DNA of 49,031 bases from Candidatus Nanopelagicales bacterium (GTDB lineage: Bacteria; Actinomycetota; Actinomycetes; S36-B12). Below are positions 1 through 7,475 of the stretch, in pieces. The notes below the pieces were generated by a model that saw only the letters and a list, made by a program, of their open reading frames with translations, was not told where the DNA came from and did no database searches. Where the stretch lies: positions 1 to 49,031 of the forward strand of contig JAGYKV010000007.1 in assembly GCA_018401415.1 (NCBI GenBank). The letters are read 5' to 3'. The number at the start of each line of letters is the position of its first letter. Position 1 is the stretch's first letter. The translations under genes were made by a program, and so were the position numbers.

Positions 1-48
1 GGACCTACGCATTACGAGTGCGTTGCTCTACCCCTGAGCTAAGGCGGC
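1..48 (-). tRNA. tRNA-Thr(CGT), partial at window edge
   Basis: Read on the minus strand, the first 48 bases fold as the 5' two thirds of a tRNA: a 7-nt acceptor strand, T8-A9, a D-arm beginning GCTC and containing GGGGTAGA, then anticodon stem ACGCA, loop CTCGTAA and stem TGCGT. The anticodon CGT reads threonine codon ACG. The variable loop, T-arm and acceptor 3' strand lie outside the window. The 5' end is placed by counting seven bases before the conserved TA at positions 8-9. Confidence 0.88.
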
Positions 49-122
49 GCGCTCCTTGTGAGAGCCCGCTTAGACTACTGGTGCTCATGGGCATTCCATT
101 CGAGGGTAGAGGAGGGTCAGTC

Positions 123-575
123 ATGGCCAAGACAGCACCAAAGAAGGTGGACACGGATAAGAGCAAAGCTGCGCCTACGGCGGCGGTCGTGCCAGTACCC
201 ATAATGTTGTGGCAGTCGGAGCCCGACAACCACGATTATCCGGCGGCAGAGTCCTACCTGTCGCTGCTGACCACGACTGCTCAAGCCAAGAAGCTCGTGG
301 CGCGATTGAAGAAGGCACCAATTGTGATGCACCCCGCGAAGGACATCCTGCGATCGGCACAGCTTGATCTTTTGCCAATGGATGATGCCGCCGTGGTGAG
401 GGACATCACCAAAGTTGCGCAAGGCATGAAGCTCTCGCCCGTGTTGATCATGCGTGGCGATTACACAACAGGTACTCCTCTGGTGATCGCTGATGGCTAC
501 CACCGAGTGTGTTCGAGCTACCACCTCAGTGAAAATGAACTCATTCCTTGCCGAATTATTGACGCAACAATCTGA
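123..575 (+). CDS. ParB/sulfiredoxin-fold-like small protein
   Basis: A 150-residue soluble protein of unknown specific role. The N-terminus (residues 1-30) is Lys/Ala rich and probably disordered. The C-terminal half carries VLIMRGDY...PLVIADGYHR, which resembles the ParB N-terminal (ParB/Srx) fold, in which a D-G-H/Y-H-R motif contributes to nucleotide or phosphate binding. The start at ATG 123 is favoured over an upstream in-frame start because AGGAGGG at 110-116 lies six bases ahead of it. The gene ends one base before the convergent copA stop. Membership of the ParB-like fold is inferred from the motif; partitioning activity is not implied, because no HTH domain is present. Confidence 0.75.
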   Translation: MAKTAPKKVDTDKSKAAPTAAVVPVPIMLWQSEPDNHDYPAAESYLSLLTTTAQAKKLVARLKKAPIVMHPAKDILRSAQLDLLPMDDAAVVRDITKVAQGMKLSPVLIMRGDYTTGTPLVIADGYHRVCSSYHLSENELIPCRIIDATI

Positions 576-576
576 C

Positions 577-2802
577 CTACTTGTGGAATCTGCGCAGCCT
601 CAGACTGTTCGTCACGACGAACACACTGGAGAAAGCCATGGCTGCGCCCGCGATCATGGGGTTAAGTAGTCCAGCCACGGCAAGTGGGATCGCAGCAACG
701 TTATAAGCAAAGGCCCAGAACAAGTTTCCTTTGATTGTTGCGAGGGTTTTGCGAGCTAGTTTGATGCCGGTCGCGGCACTGGTCAGGTTGCTGTTCACCA
801 ATGTGATGTCACTAGCTTCAATTGCAACATCGGTGCCCGAACCCATGGACATTCCGAGGTCAGCCTGAACAAGTGCTGCGGCGTCATTGACGCCGTCGCC
901 GACCATGGCAACTACTTTGCCCTCCGCTTGAAGTTCGGTGATCACTGTCACTTTGTCTTCAGGAAGTACTTCGGAATACACGCGACTGATACCTACCTGC
1001 TGCGCAATTGATTCGGCGGCGAGTTTGTTGTCACCGGTGAGAAGAATGGGGGTTAATCCCAATGCTGTGAAGTTTGCAATGGCTTGCTTCGAGTCGGATT
1101 TGATGGTGTCGGCAACCGCGATGAAGCCGAGTAGCTGATTACTTTGGGCAATAGCAATAACCGTCATGCCTTGACTTTGATACTGATCGATCCAAGGATC
1201 GCTGATGGTGCTGTTGAGTTCTTGGGCAATCCATTTTGGGCTGCCAGCAAGAGTTGGTTTGTTATCGACTGTTCCCTGCACACCACCACCACGAATCGCG
1301 AGGAAGTCCGTGACCGCGGGGACATCGGTCTGTTCTTTTGCTTTGACCACGATCGCATGCGCGATTGGGTGCTCAGATGCGGACTCTATTGCGCCGGCAA
1401 CACGCAGCAGCTCAGATTCGGATCCCTTCGTCGTTCCGTGAATGGCGTGCACGGACATGCGTCCGGTGGTGACGGTTCCAGTTTTATCCAGAACAATTGT
1501 GTTGATCTTCTGGGTGGATTCGAGAATCTGAGGGCCGCGAATCAGAATGCCCAACTGCGCACCTCTGCCGGTACCCACCATGAGGGCTGTTGGCGTTGCG
1601 AGACCTAATGCACAAGGGCAGGCAATGATCAAGACGGCGACCGCTGCGGTGAATGCGAAGGTGACATTTGAACCGAAGATCAACCACCCTAAAAGAGTGA
1701 GAACGGAAAGGACGAGAACAACCGGAACGAATACTGCGGATACTCGGTCGGCTAATCGCTGGACGGGAGCCTTCCCTGCTTGCGCTTGCTCAACCAACTG
1801 AGTGATGCGAGCGAGTGCGGTGTCCGCACCGACAGCGGTTGCCTCAATGACTAGTTTGCCGTTTTCGTTGATGGTGGAACCCACTACCGGTGAGCCGGGA
1901 TCAACTTCAACCGGAATGGACTCACCCGTGATCATGCTGGCATCTACGGCTGAACTTCCTTCAATGACAATGCCATCGGTTGCAATGCGCCCGCCGGGAC
2001 GCACAACGAAGTGATCACCCACCTTGAGGAATTCAATCGGGATTGTTCGCTCCTGGTTGCCGTCGAGAACGGTTACTTCCTTTGCGCCAAGAGAAAGGAG
2101 CGACGAAAGAGCCTGACTGCTCTTTGACTTAGCGCGCACCTCCAAATAGCGACCCAAAAGAAGGAAGACCGTTACTGCACTGGCAACCTCAAAGTAGATT
2201 TCACTGGCACCTGCGGTGTGGCTGGGGAAGAAACTGAACTGCATGCGCATGTCTGGGTCACCCGCGGAGCCGAAAATCAATGCGTACAGGCTCCAGAGGT
2301 ACGCAGCGGAAACACCGAGTGAGATCAGGGTGTCCATGGTGGTGCTGCCGTGACGCAGGTTGAGCAGGGTGGCGCGGTGGAATGGCCACGCACCCCACAG
2401 GACAACGGGAGTGGTGAGCACAAGGGACACCCATTGCCAGTAATTGAATTGCAACGGTGGAACCATGGCGAGAAGAACAACAGGGATTGTCAGAATTATT
2501 GAGACAACGAGGCGAAACTTAAGTGCTCGTTCTTCAGTATTACCTGCCACTTCACGTGTCACCGGGGCGGCGGTGTAACCCGTTGCCTCAATGGTGGCAA
2601 TTGCATCGGTGACCGTCAGATTCTCCGGTAGTTGAATCGTTGCTTTCTCAGTCGAGTAGTTGACGGTTGCCACAACACCGGGGAGTTTGTTGAGCTTCTT
2701 CTCAACCCTGGCCGCACATGATGCACAGGTCATGCCGCCAACGGCGAGCTCAACCAGGGGTTGCATGGTTAGGGATTGTGTGACCACGGATTCAGTGGAC
2801 AT
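577..2802 (-). CDS. copA: Copper-translocating P1B-type ATPase
   Basis: A 741-residue heavy-metal P-type ATPase that exports Cu(I) across the cytoplasmic membrane. It has one N-terminal HMA domain with MTCASC (Cys26, Cys29), then membrane segments, the actuator TGES motif, the intramembrane CPC metal site followed by ALGLATPTALMVGTG, the phosphorylated aspartate in DKTGT, the SEHP nucleotide-domain motif and the hinge GDGVND. All catalytic motifs are intact, and the CPC plus SEHP combination indicates copper or silver rather than zinc. It is the last gene of csoR-copZ-copA; its ATG lies two bases after the copZ stop, so the genes are probably translationally coupled. Expression should be relieved by copper through CsoR. 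Confidence 0.96.
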   Translation of the reverse strand: MSTESVVTQSLTMQPLVELAVGGMTCASCAARVEKKLNKLPGVVATVNYSTEKATIQLPENLTVTDAIATIEATGYTAAPVTREVAGNTEERALKFRLVVSIILTIPVVLLAMVPPLQFNYWQWVSLVLTTPVVLWGAWPFHRATLLNLRHGSTTMDTLISLGVSAAYLWSLYALIFGSAGDPDMRMQFSFFPSHTAGASEIYFEVASAVTVFLLLGRYLEVRAKSKSSQALSSLLSLGAKEVTVLDGNQERTIPIEFLKVGDHFVVRPGGRIATDGIVIEGSSAVDASMITGESIPVEVDPGSPVVGSTINENGKLVIEATAVGADTALARITQLVEQAQAGKAPVQRLADRVSAVFVPVVLVLSVLTLLGWLIFGSNVTFAFTAAVAVLIIACPCALGLATPTALMVGTGRGAQLGILIRGPQILESTQKINTIVLDKTGTVTTGRMSVHAIHGTTKGSESELLRVAGAIESASEHPIAHAIVVKAKEQTDVPAVTDFLAIRGGGVQGTVDNKPTLAGSPKWIAQELNSTISDPWIDQYQSQGMTVIAIAQSNQLLGFIAVADTIKSDSKQAIANFTALGLTPILLTGDNKLAAESIAQQVGISRVYSEVLPEDKVTVITELQAEGKVVAMVGDGVNDAAALVQADLGMSMGSGTDVAIEASDITLVNSNLTSAATGIKLARKTLATIKGNLFWAFAYNVAAIPLAVAGLLNPMIAGAAMAFSSVFVVTNSLRLRRFHK

Positions 2803-2804
2803 GA

Positions 2805-3023
2805 CTAGGCAGGTGCGATTGTGTAACCGGCTTCTTCAACGGCCGCCTTGATGTCTGCGTCACTGATGTCGTTGTCCGCAACAATGTTCACCGGTGTTGG
2901 GGCATCGGTGTTCAGCGCAATGTTCACGCCGGTCACACCACTGATCTTGTTGAGTTCATCTGTCACGGCATTGACACAGTGATCACAGGTCATACCTTGA
3001 ACCTTGATGTTCTTCTCTGGCAT
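2805..3023 (-). CDS. copZ: Copper chaperone, HMA domain
   Basis: A 72-residue single-HMA-domain protein with the Cu(I)-binding GMTCDHC motif (Cys13, Cys16). Its length and ferredoxin-like beta-alpha-beta-beta-alpha-beta pattern match CopZ chaperones, which deliver cytosolic Cu(I) to CopA. It sits five bases after csoR and two bases before copA on the same strand, as expected for one copper-inducible transcript. The short acidic N-terminus (MPEKNIKV) leads directly into the first beta strand, which supports this start. Confidence 0.95.
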   Translation of the reverse strand: MPEKNIKVQGMTCDHCVNAVTDELNKISGVTGVNIALNTDAPTPVNIVADNDISDADIKAAVEEAGYTIAPA

Positions 3024-3028
3024 GGTGA

Positions 3029-3313
3029 CTAACTCCTCACGAGTCGGGCAATTGCTTCTTGGGCTTCTTGAATTTTTGCTTGGGCATCTGTTCCACCTTG
3101 GGCCATGGCATCGGCGACACAGTGGTTGAGGTGGTCACCGACCAGCACGAGAGCGACCGACTGGAGTGCCTTTGTCGCCGCTGAAACCTGAGTGAGGACA
3201 TCTATGCAGTACGTGTCTTGCTCCACCATGCGCTCAATGCCGCGGACCTGTCCCTCAATGCGCTTGAGTCGCTTGAGCACCGCCACTTTGTCAGCGCTGT
3301 AACCGGGTGTCAT
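3029..3313 (-). CDS. csoR: Copper-sensing transcriptional repressor CsoR
   Basis: A 94-residue all-helical DUF156-family repressor. The Cu(I) ligands are visible as Cys36, His61 and Cys65 (YCIDVL and DHLNHC), at the residue numbers I recall for M. tuberculosis CsoR, which argues for copper rather than nickel, formaldehyde or sulfide sensing. The conserved KRLKRIEGQVRGI helix 1 is present. The protein is predicted to bind the inverted repeat 11 bases upstream of its own start and to release DNA on Cu(I) binding, giving autoregulation of csoR-copZ-copA. There is no Shine-Dalgarno before ATG 3313, but there is a -10-like TATAGT seven bases upstream, so the mRNA may be leaderless. Confidence 0.95.
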   Translation of the reverse strand: MTPGYSADKVAVLKRLKRIEGQVRGIERMVEQDTYCIDVLTQVSAATKALQSVALVLVGDHLNHCVADAMAQGGTDAQAKIQEAQEAIARLVRS

Positions 3314-3320
3314 GGTGACG

Positions 3321-3340
3321 ACTATACCCCCAAGGGGTAT
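3321..3340 (-). promoter_or_regulatory. CsoR operator overlapping the -10 of csoR-copZ-copA
   Basis: Positions 3324-3340 form a perfect 7-bp inverted repeat, ATACCCC-CAA-GGGGTAT, matching the G/C-tract palindrome family bound by CsoR repressors (TACCC...GGGTA). On the minus strand TATAGT (3326 to 3321) is a good -10 element overlapping one arm and ending seven bases before the csoR ATG. The palindrome begins at the stop codon of the upstream peptidase gene, so the promoter's -35 region must lie inside that gene. No convincing -35 hexamer is visible. CsoR bound here would directly block RNA polymerase. Confidence 0.85.
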
Positions 3341-4866
3341 CAGGAGCAGATGGTGGTGGTGCCCGGGCTGATTGTGCCCTCAATTAAGAAGGAGTCCACC
3401 CGGTCGGTCACGCAGGTGCTCCCCTCGAAATACCCGGTGTGGTTGTAACCGCCTTCCCACTCCACCACCTCTGCGTTACCCAACCGATCGGCGAGATCCA
3501 ATCCCCAGCGGGCCGGAGTCGCGGGGTCAAACTCCGTTGCCACGATCATGACCGGGGGTGCCACGCCAGCAGAGATGTCTGTTGTGGCTCCTGCTTGGTA
3601 CGGCCAATTGCTGCAGGTCAAAGCACCCCAGGCAAGTGCCTCCCCGAACATGGGCGCACTTTGGGATAGCTCATTTGCGAAGGCACGAATCTGATCGACG
3701 CTGGCATCGACGGGTAAATCCAGACACGAGACGGCATAAAACGCATCTGTCGAGTTATCTGTGTACCTGCCATCCGGTGTGCGATTCATGCGACGATCCA
3801 AAATCTCTAAAAGTGGATCTGGATTCCTCTCGGTCATGGCTGCGTTCAATGCTGGACGAAGTTGATCGAAATCGGTTGCCGGGAAATAGAGGTAGGTCAA
3901 AATCGAATAGGCGGCAAGGCCCTCGGTCAACTCACGTCCACCTCGACCTACAAGTGGTTGCGAATCCAATGCAAGAAGAAAGTCTTGGACCTGTTGAGCA
4001 CCTTGATCGACACTGCCGGTGAGCGGACAATCCTCTTGACCCAAGCAATCTTCGACAAAGTACCTGAACAGAATCTCAAACTCTTTGGCTTGCTCGCGAG
4101 TTACCTGAAATTGGTCCAGATACGTCGGAAGAACACCATCGAGAACCATGCGACCCACGCGCTCAGGGAATATTTGCGAGTAAATAGCTGCAATTGCAGT
4201 GCCATAACTCTTGCCCACCATGTTCATGACCGGATCACCGACAAGCGCGCGGGCGATATCCATGTCCTTGGACACTTCCACCGTGGACATGTGCGCAATG
4301 AGTGGGTTGTCTTTCGCCTCACATGCGGATCCAACAACTTCCGCGTCCAGGATCAATCGCTGTTCCTCGAGTTGAGTATCCGGTGTTACTTCGCCGCCAA
4401 CAAAAAGATCCTTTTGTTCATCGGTCAAACATTCAATAGGTTCACTCAAACCCACGCCACGCGGATCCACTCCCACAACATCGAATACTTCTCGCACTTG
4501 ATCGGTGACGATGTAGTCAGCCGCCTTGGCGTAATCAACCGCACTGCCACCCGGGCCGCCAGGATTCACAAAAAGCGATCCAATGGACTCACCCGTGGCA
4601 CGCACCCGCGTCATGGACAGGGACACCCTCGCGCCGCTGGGGTCCTGGTAATCGAGGGGAACCTCGAAGATCGTGCAGTCTGCGTTACCGCAATTGCGCC
4701 ATTCAATCTCCTGGGAATAGAACGCACTCAGATCAGCGGGAACCGGTTCCGCAATGGTGGGAGCCTGGGGCGCAGTGGCGGTGGGAGTTGAACAACCTGC
4801 AATCACCAGGACCGAGGTCACACAGATCAGGGCAACTCGTGATCTGCGTGCAGGAACCGGCGGCAT
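3340..4866 (-). CDS. TAP-like alpha/beta-hydrolase lipoprotein peptidase
   Basis: A 508-residue exported serine peptidase of the Streptomyces tripeptidyl-aminopeptidase (TAP) type. The N-terminus has Arg residues, a hydrophobic stretch and a lipobox VIAGC, predicting a membrane-anchored lipoprotein. The alpha/beta-hydrolase core shows the oxyanion region NPGGPGGSA, nucleophile elbow GKSYG (Ser), a late Asp in ATEFDPATP and His in GGYNHTGY, so the triad looks complete. The C-terminal part matches the TAP-like C-terminal domain. Such enzymes cleave short N-terminal peptides outside the cell. ATG 4866 is chosen because a -10-like TACCGT ends seven bases upstream and the signal peptide begins directly after it. 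Substrate is unknown. Confidence 0.88.
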   Translation of the reverse strand: MPPVPARRSRVALICVTSVLVIAGCSTPTATAPQAPTIAEPVPADLSAFYSQEIEWRNCGNADCTIFEVPLDYQDPSGARVSLSMTRVRATGESIGSLFVNPGGPGGSAVDYAKAADYIVTDQVREVFDVVGVDPRGVGLSEPIECLTDEQKDLFVGGEVTPDTQLEEQRLILDAEVVGSACEAKDNPLIAHMSTVEVSKDMDIARALVGDPVMNMVGKSYGTAIAAIYSQIFPERVGRMVLDGVLPTYLDQFQVTREQAKEFEILFRYFVEDCLGQEDCPLTGSVDQGAQQVQDFLLALDSQPLVGRGGRELTEGLAAYSILTYLYFPATDFDQLRPALNAAMTERNPDPLLEILDRRMNRTPDGRYTDNSTDAFYAVSCLDLPVDASVDQIRAFANELSQSAPMFGEALAWGALTCSNWPYQAGATTDISAGVAPPVMIVATEFDPATPARWGLDLADRLGNAEVVEWEGGYNHTGYFEGSTCVTDRVDSFLIEGTISPGTTTICS

Positions 4867-4872
4867 ACGGCT

Positions 4873-4879
4873 TACGGTA
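4873..4879. promoter_or_regulatory. Symmetric bidirectional -10 for two divergent leaderless genes
   Basis: Only 18 bases (4867-4884) separate the divergent starts ATG 4866 (minus) and GTG 4885 (plus). They contain TACGGT on the plus strand (4873-4878), six bases before GTG 4885, and TACCGT on the minus strand (4879-4874), seven bases before ATG 4866. Both fit the TANNNT -10 pattern and overlap by five bases. Neither start has a Shine-Dalgarno. Divergent transcription from symmetric -10 sequences is documented in bacteria; its use here is inferred. Confidence 0.6.
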
Positions 4880-4884
4880 TATCG

Positions 4885-5670
4885 GTGACCCGACAGCGAC
4901 CCACCCCGGCAGAAATTGCCACCATGGTGGAACAAGGACTCGCTCGGGGATTGAGTTTGATTGACTCATTCCAAGCAGCCACGGGTAACCGATCACTCAC
5001 AAAGGTGCATAAGAAAGCTGCACAGGAGTACCGCAAAATACAACGGGAGTACACCGTGCGACGGGACTCCATTCGTTTTGGTGCGGTGGGTGGTGCCGGG
5101 GTAGCGGTCATGACCGGTGCAGCAGGAGCACTCACACTCACTCCTGGGTGGTGGATACTCACTGGTGTCGGTGCCGTGACCTCTTTTATTAGTTTCCGAA
5201 AGTGGCAGTCAATTGGCCCGCCACCGCGGGAGAGCGCGCCGGTGGAACCGGCAAAAGCACTTCCGCGAGGAGCGATCGGCAAAGACGATGTCATGCGGTA
5301 TATCAATGTGCGTACCCAAATCCTGCAGATGCATTCTGGAATTCGCGCTATTCACCCGGATGCTGCAATTGAGTTGCGGGCCGCAGATTCAGCAGCCGCG
5401 CCAGCTTTAAATGCCTTGGTGGAGCGGCTCACGATTTTACATGAACTTCGCATGCAACTTCCCAACACTGCAGCCGCAAACACCGCGGAGTCAGCAGCCA
5501 TTGTGATTAGCGAGAGGCTTCGTTTCGGTTGTGACAGCTATGACACCCTGCTCGCAGCAGCAGCAAAGTTGATGGCCGCGCCGGGTCTAGACATGAACTC
5601 GAATCTGCAGTCAGCAGCGGATGCACTTATTGCGTATTCATATGGCCTGGAGCGAGCCGCGGATCTTTAA
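4885..5670 (+). CDS. Uncharacterised protein with two transmembrane segments
   Basis: A 261-residue protein that I do not recognise. Residues 1-60 are mostly helical and charged (KVHKKAAQEYRKIQREY). A glycine/alanine-rich hydrophobic hairpin spans about residues 65-104 (two membrane passes joined by a turn with PGWW), followed by a Pro-rich linker and a helical, Ala-rich soluble C-terminal domain from about residue 130 to the end. The GTG start at 4885 is supported by a -10-like TACGGT six bases upstream and the absence of a Shine-Dalgarno; ATG 4924 is the alternative. It is convergent with holB and their 3' ends overlap by 44 bases. No function is proposed. Confidence 0.72.
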   Translation: MTRQRPTPAEIATMVEQGLARGLSLIDSFQAATGNRSLTKVHKKAAQEYRKIQREYTVRRDSIRFGAVGGAGVAVMTGAAGALTLTPGWWILTGVGAVTSFISFRKWQSIGPPPRESAPVEPAKALPRGAIGKDDVMRYINVRTQILQMHSGIRAIHPDAAIELRAADSAAAPALNALVERLTILHELRMQLPNTAAANTAESAAIVISERLRFGCDSYDTLLAAAAKLMAAPGLDMNSNLQSAADALIAYSYGLERAADL

Positions 5671-6850
5671 TCGTGATCATGAGTGCTTCCACCGCAAGGA
5701 GCGGTGGAGTATTTGCTCCAACTGATTTGCGAGTGTATTCAATTGTTTCGAGAATCCGGGTGGAATCGGCCGCACTCCCCCGAGTCGCCAACTGCTCCAA
5801 CTGTGGTCGCATTTCCTGATTGATTAATTCCAAATCACTACCCAGCTGAATCAGAAGTACATCGCGATACAACCCGAGTAGGTCAACAAGGGATCGATCA
5901 ACTTCGTCGCGGATCATGCGCTTACGCCTGGTTTTTTGGGTTGCCAGTAATTGCTTCTTTGCTGCATCGACCATTTTCTTTGAAGTCCCGGTGACGCGCG
6001 TGCCTTGCTCAATCCCGAAGGATGCTTTCAACTGTTCGTCTTCACCGGTATCGAGGGAATCTGATCTGGTATTTGCCGCCGCAGTGGCAGAGGCAACCAG
6101 TGCACCCGCGGCACTGACACAGGATGGAACATCGCGCAGGTTAAAAACGGTGCGCAAATCAGATTGCCGCCGCAATCGCGAAGATTCCTCGAGGGCCAAA
6201 CCTCGCGCGCGCCCAATGTGACCCTGCGAAGCCCGGGCAGCAAACGCGGCCATGGCTGGATCCACGGAATAGGTACTGATCAAGAGATCGCGAACATCAG
6301 AGGTGGTGGGTGTTCTCAAGGATAAATGCCGCGTGCGCGAAATGATTGTGGGTAGAACATCTTCCACACTGGGCGCACACAACACCCACACGGTGTGCGG
6401 TGTTGGCTCTTCAAGACTTTTGAGCAACGAATCGAATGCTTGAACAGTGAGTCGATCTGCATCCTCCACAACGATCACTCGCCACGGACTATCAATCGGT
6501 GCAAGCGAAGACAGTCGAACTAACTCACGCGCATCCTCCACACCATAAGACAAACCTGATGGAGTAACGATGTGTACATCGGGGTGACCGCCCACCGGCG
6601 CCATGCGACACACCTGACACTGGCCGCAACCATTGAGTGGGCAGACAAGTGCCGAGGCAAATGCGGTGGCCGCCGTTGACCTACCCGAACCTGGTGGGCC
6701 GGTAATTAACCAGGCATGGGTCATGCCGGGTCCGGGTTCCCCGCGGCGAATCAGTTCAGCATCTGCAACGGCCTTGGTCAAATTTTTTACTGCATCTGGT
6801 TGGCCAATGAGGGCTTCCCAAATTGGTGCGGGGTCAGTGGTGACCGTCAT
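5627..6850 (-). CDS. holB: DNA polymerase III delta' subunit
   Basis: A 407-residue AAA+ clamp-loader subunit that helps load the sliding clamp on primed DNA. The N-terminal half has a Walker A-like GPPGSGRST, the zinc-binding cysteine cluster CPLNGCGQCQVC, a Walker B-like region VVEDADRLT and the SRT sensor motif (IISRTRHLSLRTP). The C-terminal half is a helical oligomerisation domain. Its ATG overlaps the tmk stop as ATGA, and the order topA-tmk-holB suggests one replication-linked transcript. The 3' end overlaps the convergent membrane-protein gene by 44 bases, so the last 15 codons are constrained on both strands. Confidence 0.95.
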   Translation of the reverse strand: MTVTTDPAPIWEALIGQPDAVKNLTKAVADAELIRRGEPGPGMTHAWLITGPPGSGRSTAATAFASALVCPLNGCGQCQVCRMAPVGGHPDVHIVTPSGLSYGVEDARELVRLSSLAPIDSPWRVIVVEDADRLTVQAFDSLLKSLEEPTPHTVWVLCAPSVEDVLPTIISRTRHLSLRTPTTSDVRDLLISTYSVDPAMAAFAARASQGHIGRARGLALEESSRLRRQSDLRTVFNLRDVPSCVSAAGALVASATAAANTRSDSLDTGEDEQLKASFGIEQGTRVTGTSKKMVDAAKKQLLATQKTRRKRMIRDEVDRSLVDLLGLYRDVLLIQLGSDLELINQEMRPQLEQLATRGSAADSTRILETIEYTRKSVGANTPPLLAVEALMITIKDPRLAPGHMNTQ

Positions 6851-7467
6851 GACCGTGCTGCGAGTTCCTGATTGACCCGCTGCTGAATCACTTGGGCAAT
6901 GTGATCTCTGTCTTGGGAAGCATCAAGGACTAGGTACCTCGAGGGTTCCTGAGCCGCTAAGTCTAAGAATGCTTGGGTGACTGAGCGGTGATACTCGAGC
7001 GGTTCCGATTCAAGTCGATCATGGTTGGTGACCCTGGCCAAACTGATTTCTGGATCGATGGTCAACACAATGGTGAGATCCGGTATCAGGTGATTGGTGG
7101 CCCAGAGGCTCAAATTGCGAACCCGGTCAACTCCCAGCTCGCGGGCATACCCTTGATACGCCACAGATGAATCGATATACCGATCACAAATCACGATGTT
7201 GCCACGATCAAGTGCTGGTCGAATTATTCGTTCAACATGATCACCACGAGCAGCGGCGAATAGCAGTGCCTCGCTGCGCGGATTTAATCCAATGTAGTCA
7301 TGACTGAGAACAAGATTGCGAATTACCTCGGCTGCTGGAGTCCCGCCAGGTTCACGGGTGCGCACGACCGTGTGCCCCTGTTGTTCCAGATATGCACCCA
7401 AGATGGCTTCCTGGGTCGACTTGCCGACACCCTCGCCGCCCTCAAATGCAATGAACAACCCCGCCAT
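6847..7467 (-). CDS. tmk: Thymidylate kinase
   Basis: A 206-residue dTMP kinase that converts dTMP to dTDP for DNA synthesis. The P-loop FEGGEGVGKST, the substrate-binding TREPGGTPAAEVIRNLVL segment and the DRYIDSSVAYQG motif (DRY/H-type TMP site) are all present, and the length is typical. It starts eight bases after the topA stop and overlaps holB by four bases. The gene is long-chain complete with no unusual residues. A weak TAGATT lies five bases before the ATG, so a leaderless internal transcript is possible but not needed. Confidence 0.96.
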   Translation of the reverse strand: MAGLFIAFEGGEGVGKSTQEAILGAYLEQQGHTVVRTREPGGTPAAEVIRNLVLSHDYIGLNPRSEALLFAAARGDHVERIIRPALDRGNIVICDRYIDSSVAYQGYARELGVDRVRNLSLWATNHLIPDLTIVLTIDPEISLARVTNHDRLESEPLEYHRSVTQAFLDLAAQEPSRYLVLDASQDRDHIAQVIQQRVNQELAARS

Positions 7468-7475
7468 GCGGCAAT

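Noticed and set aside
3862..4791. Long open frame on the plus strand opposite the TAP-like peptidase
   Set aside because: It is antisense to a gene with a complete catalytic triad and lipobox, and its translation shows no domain.
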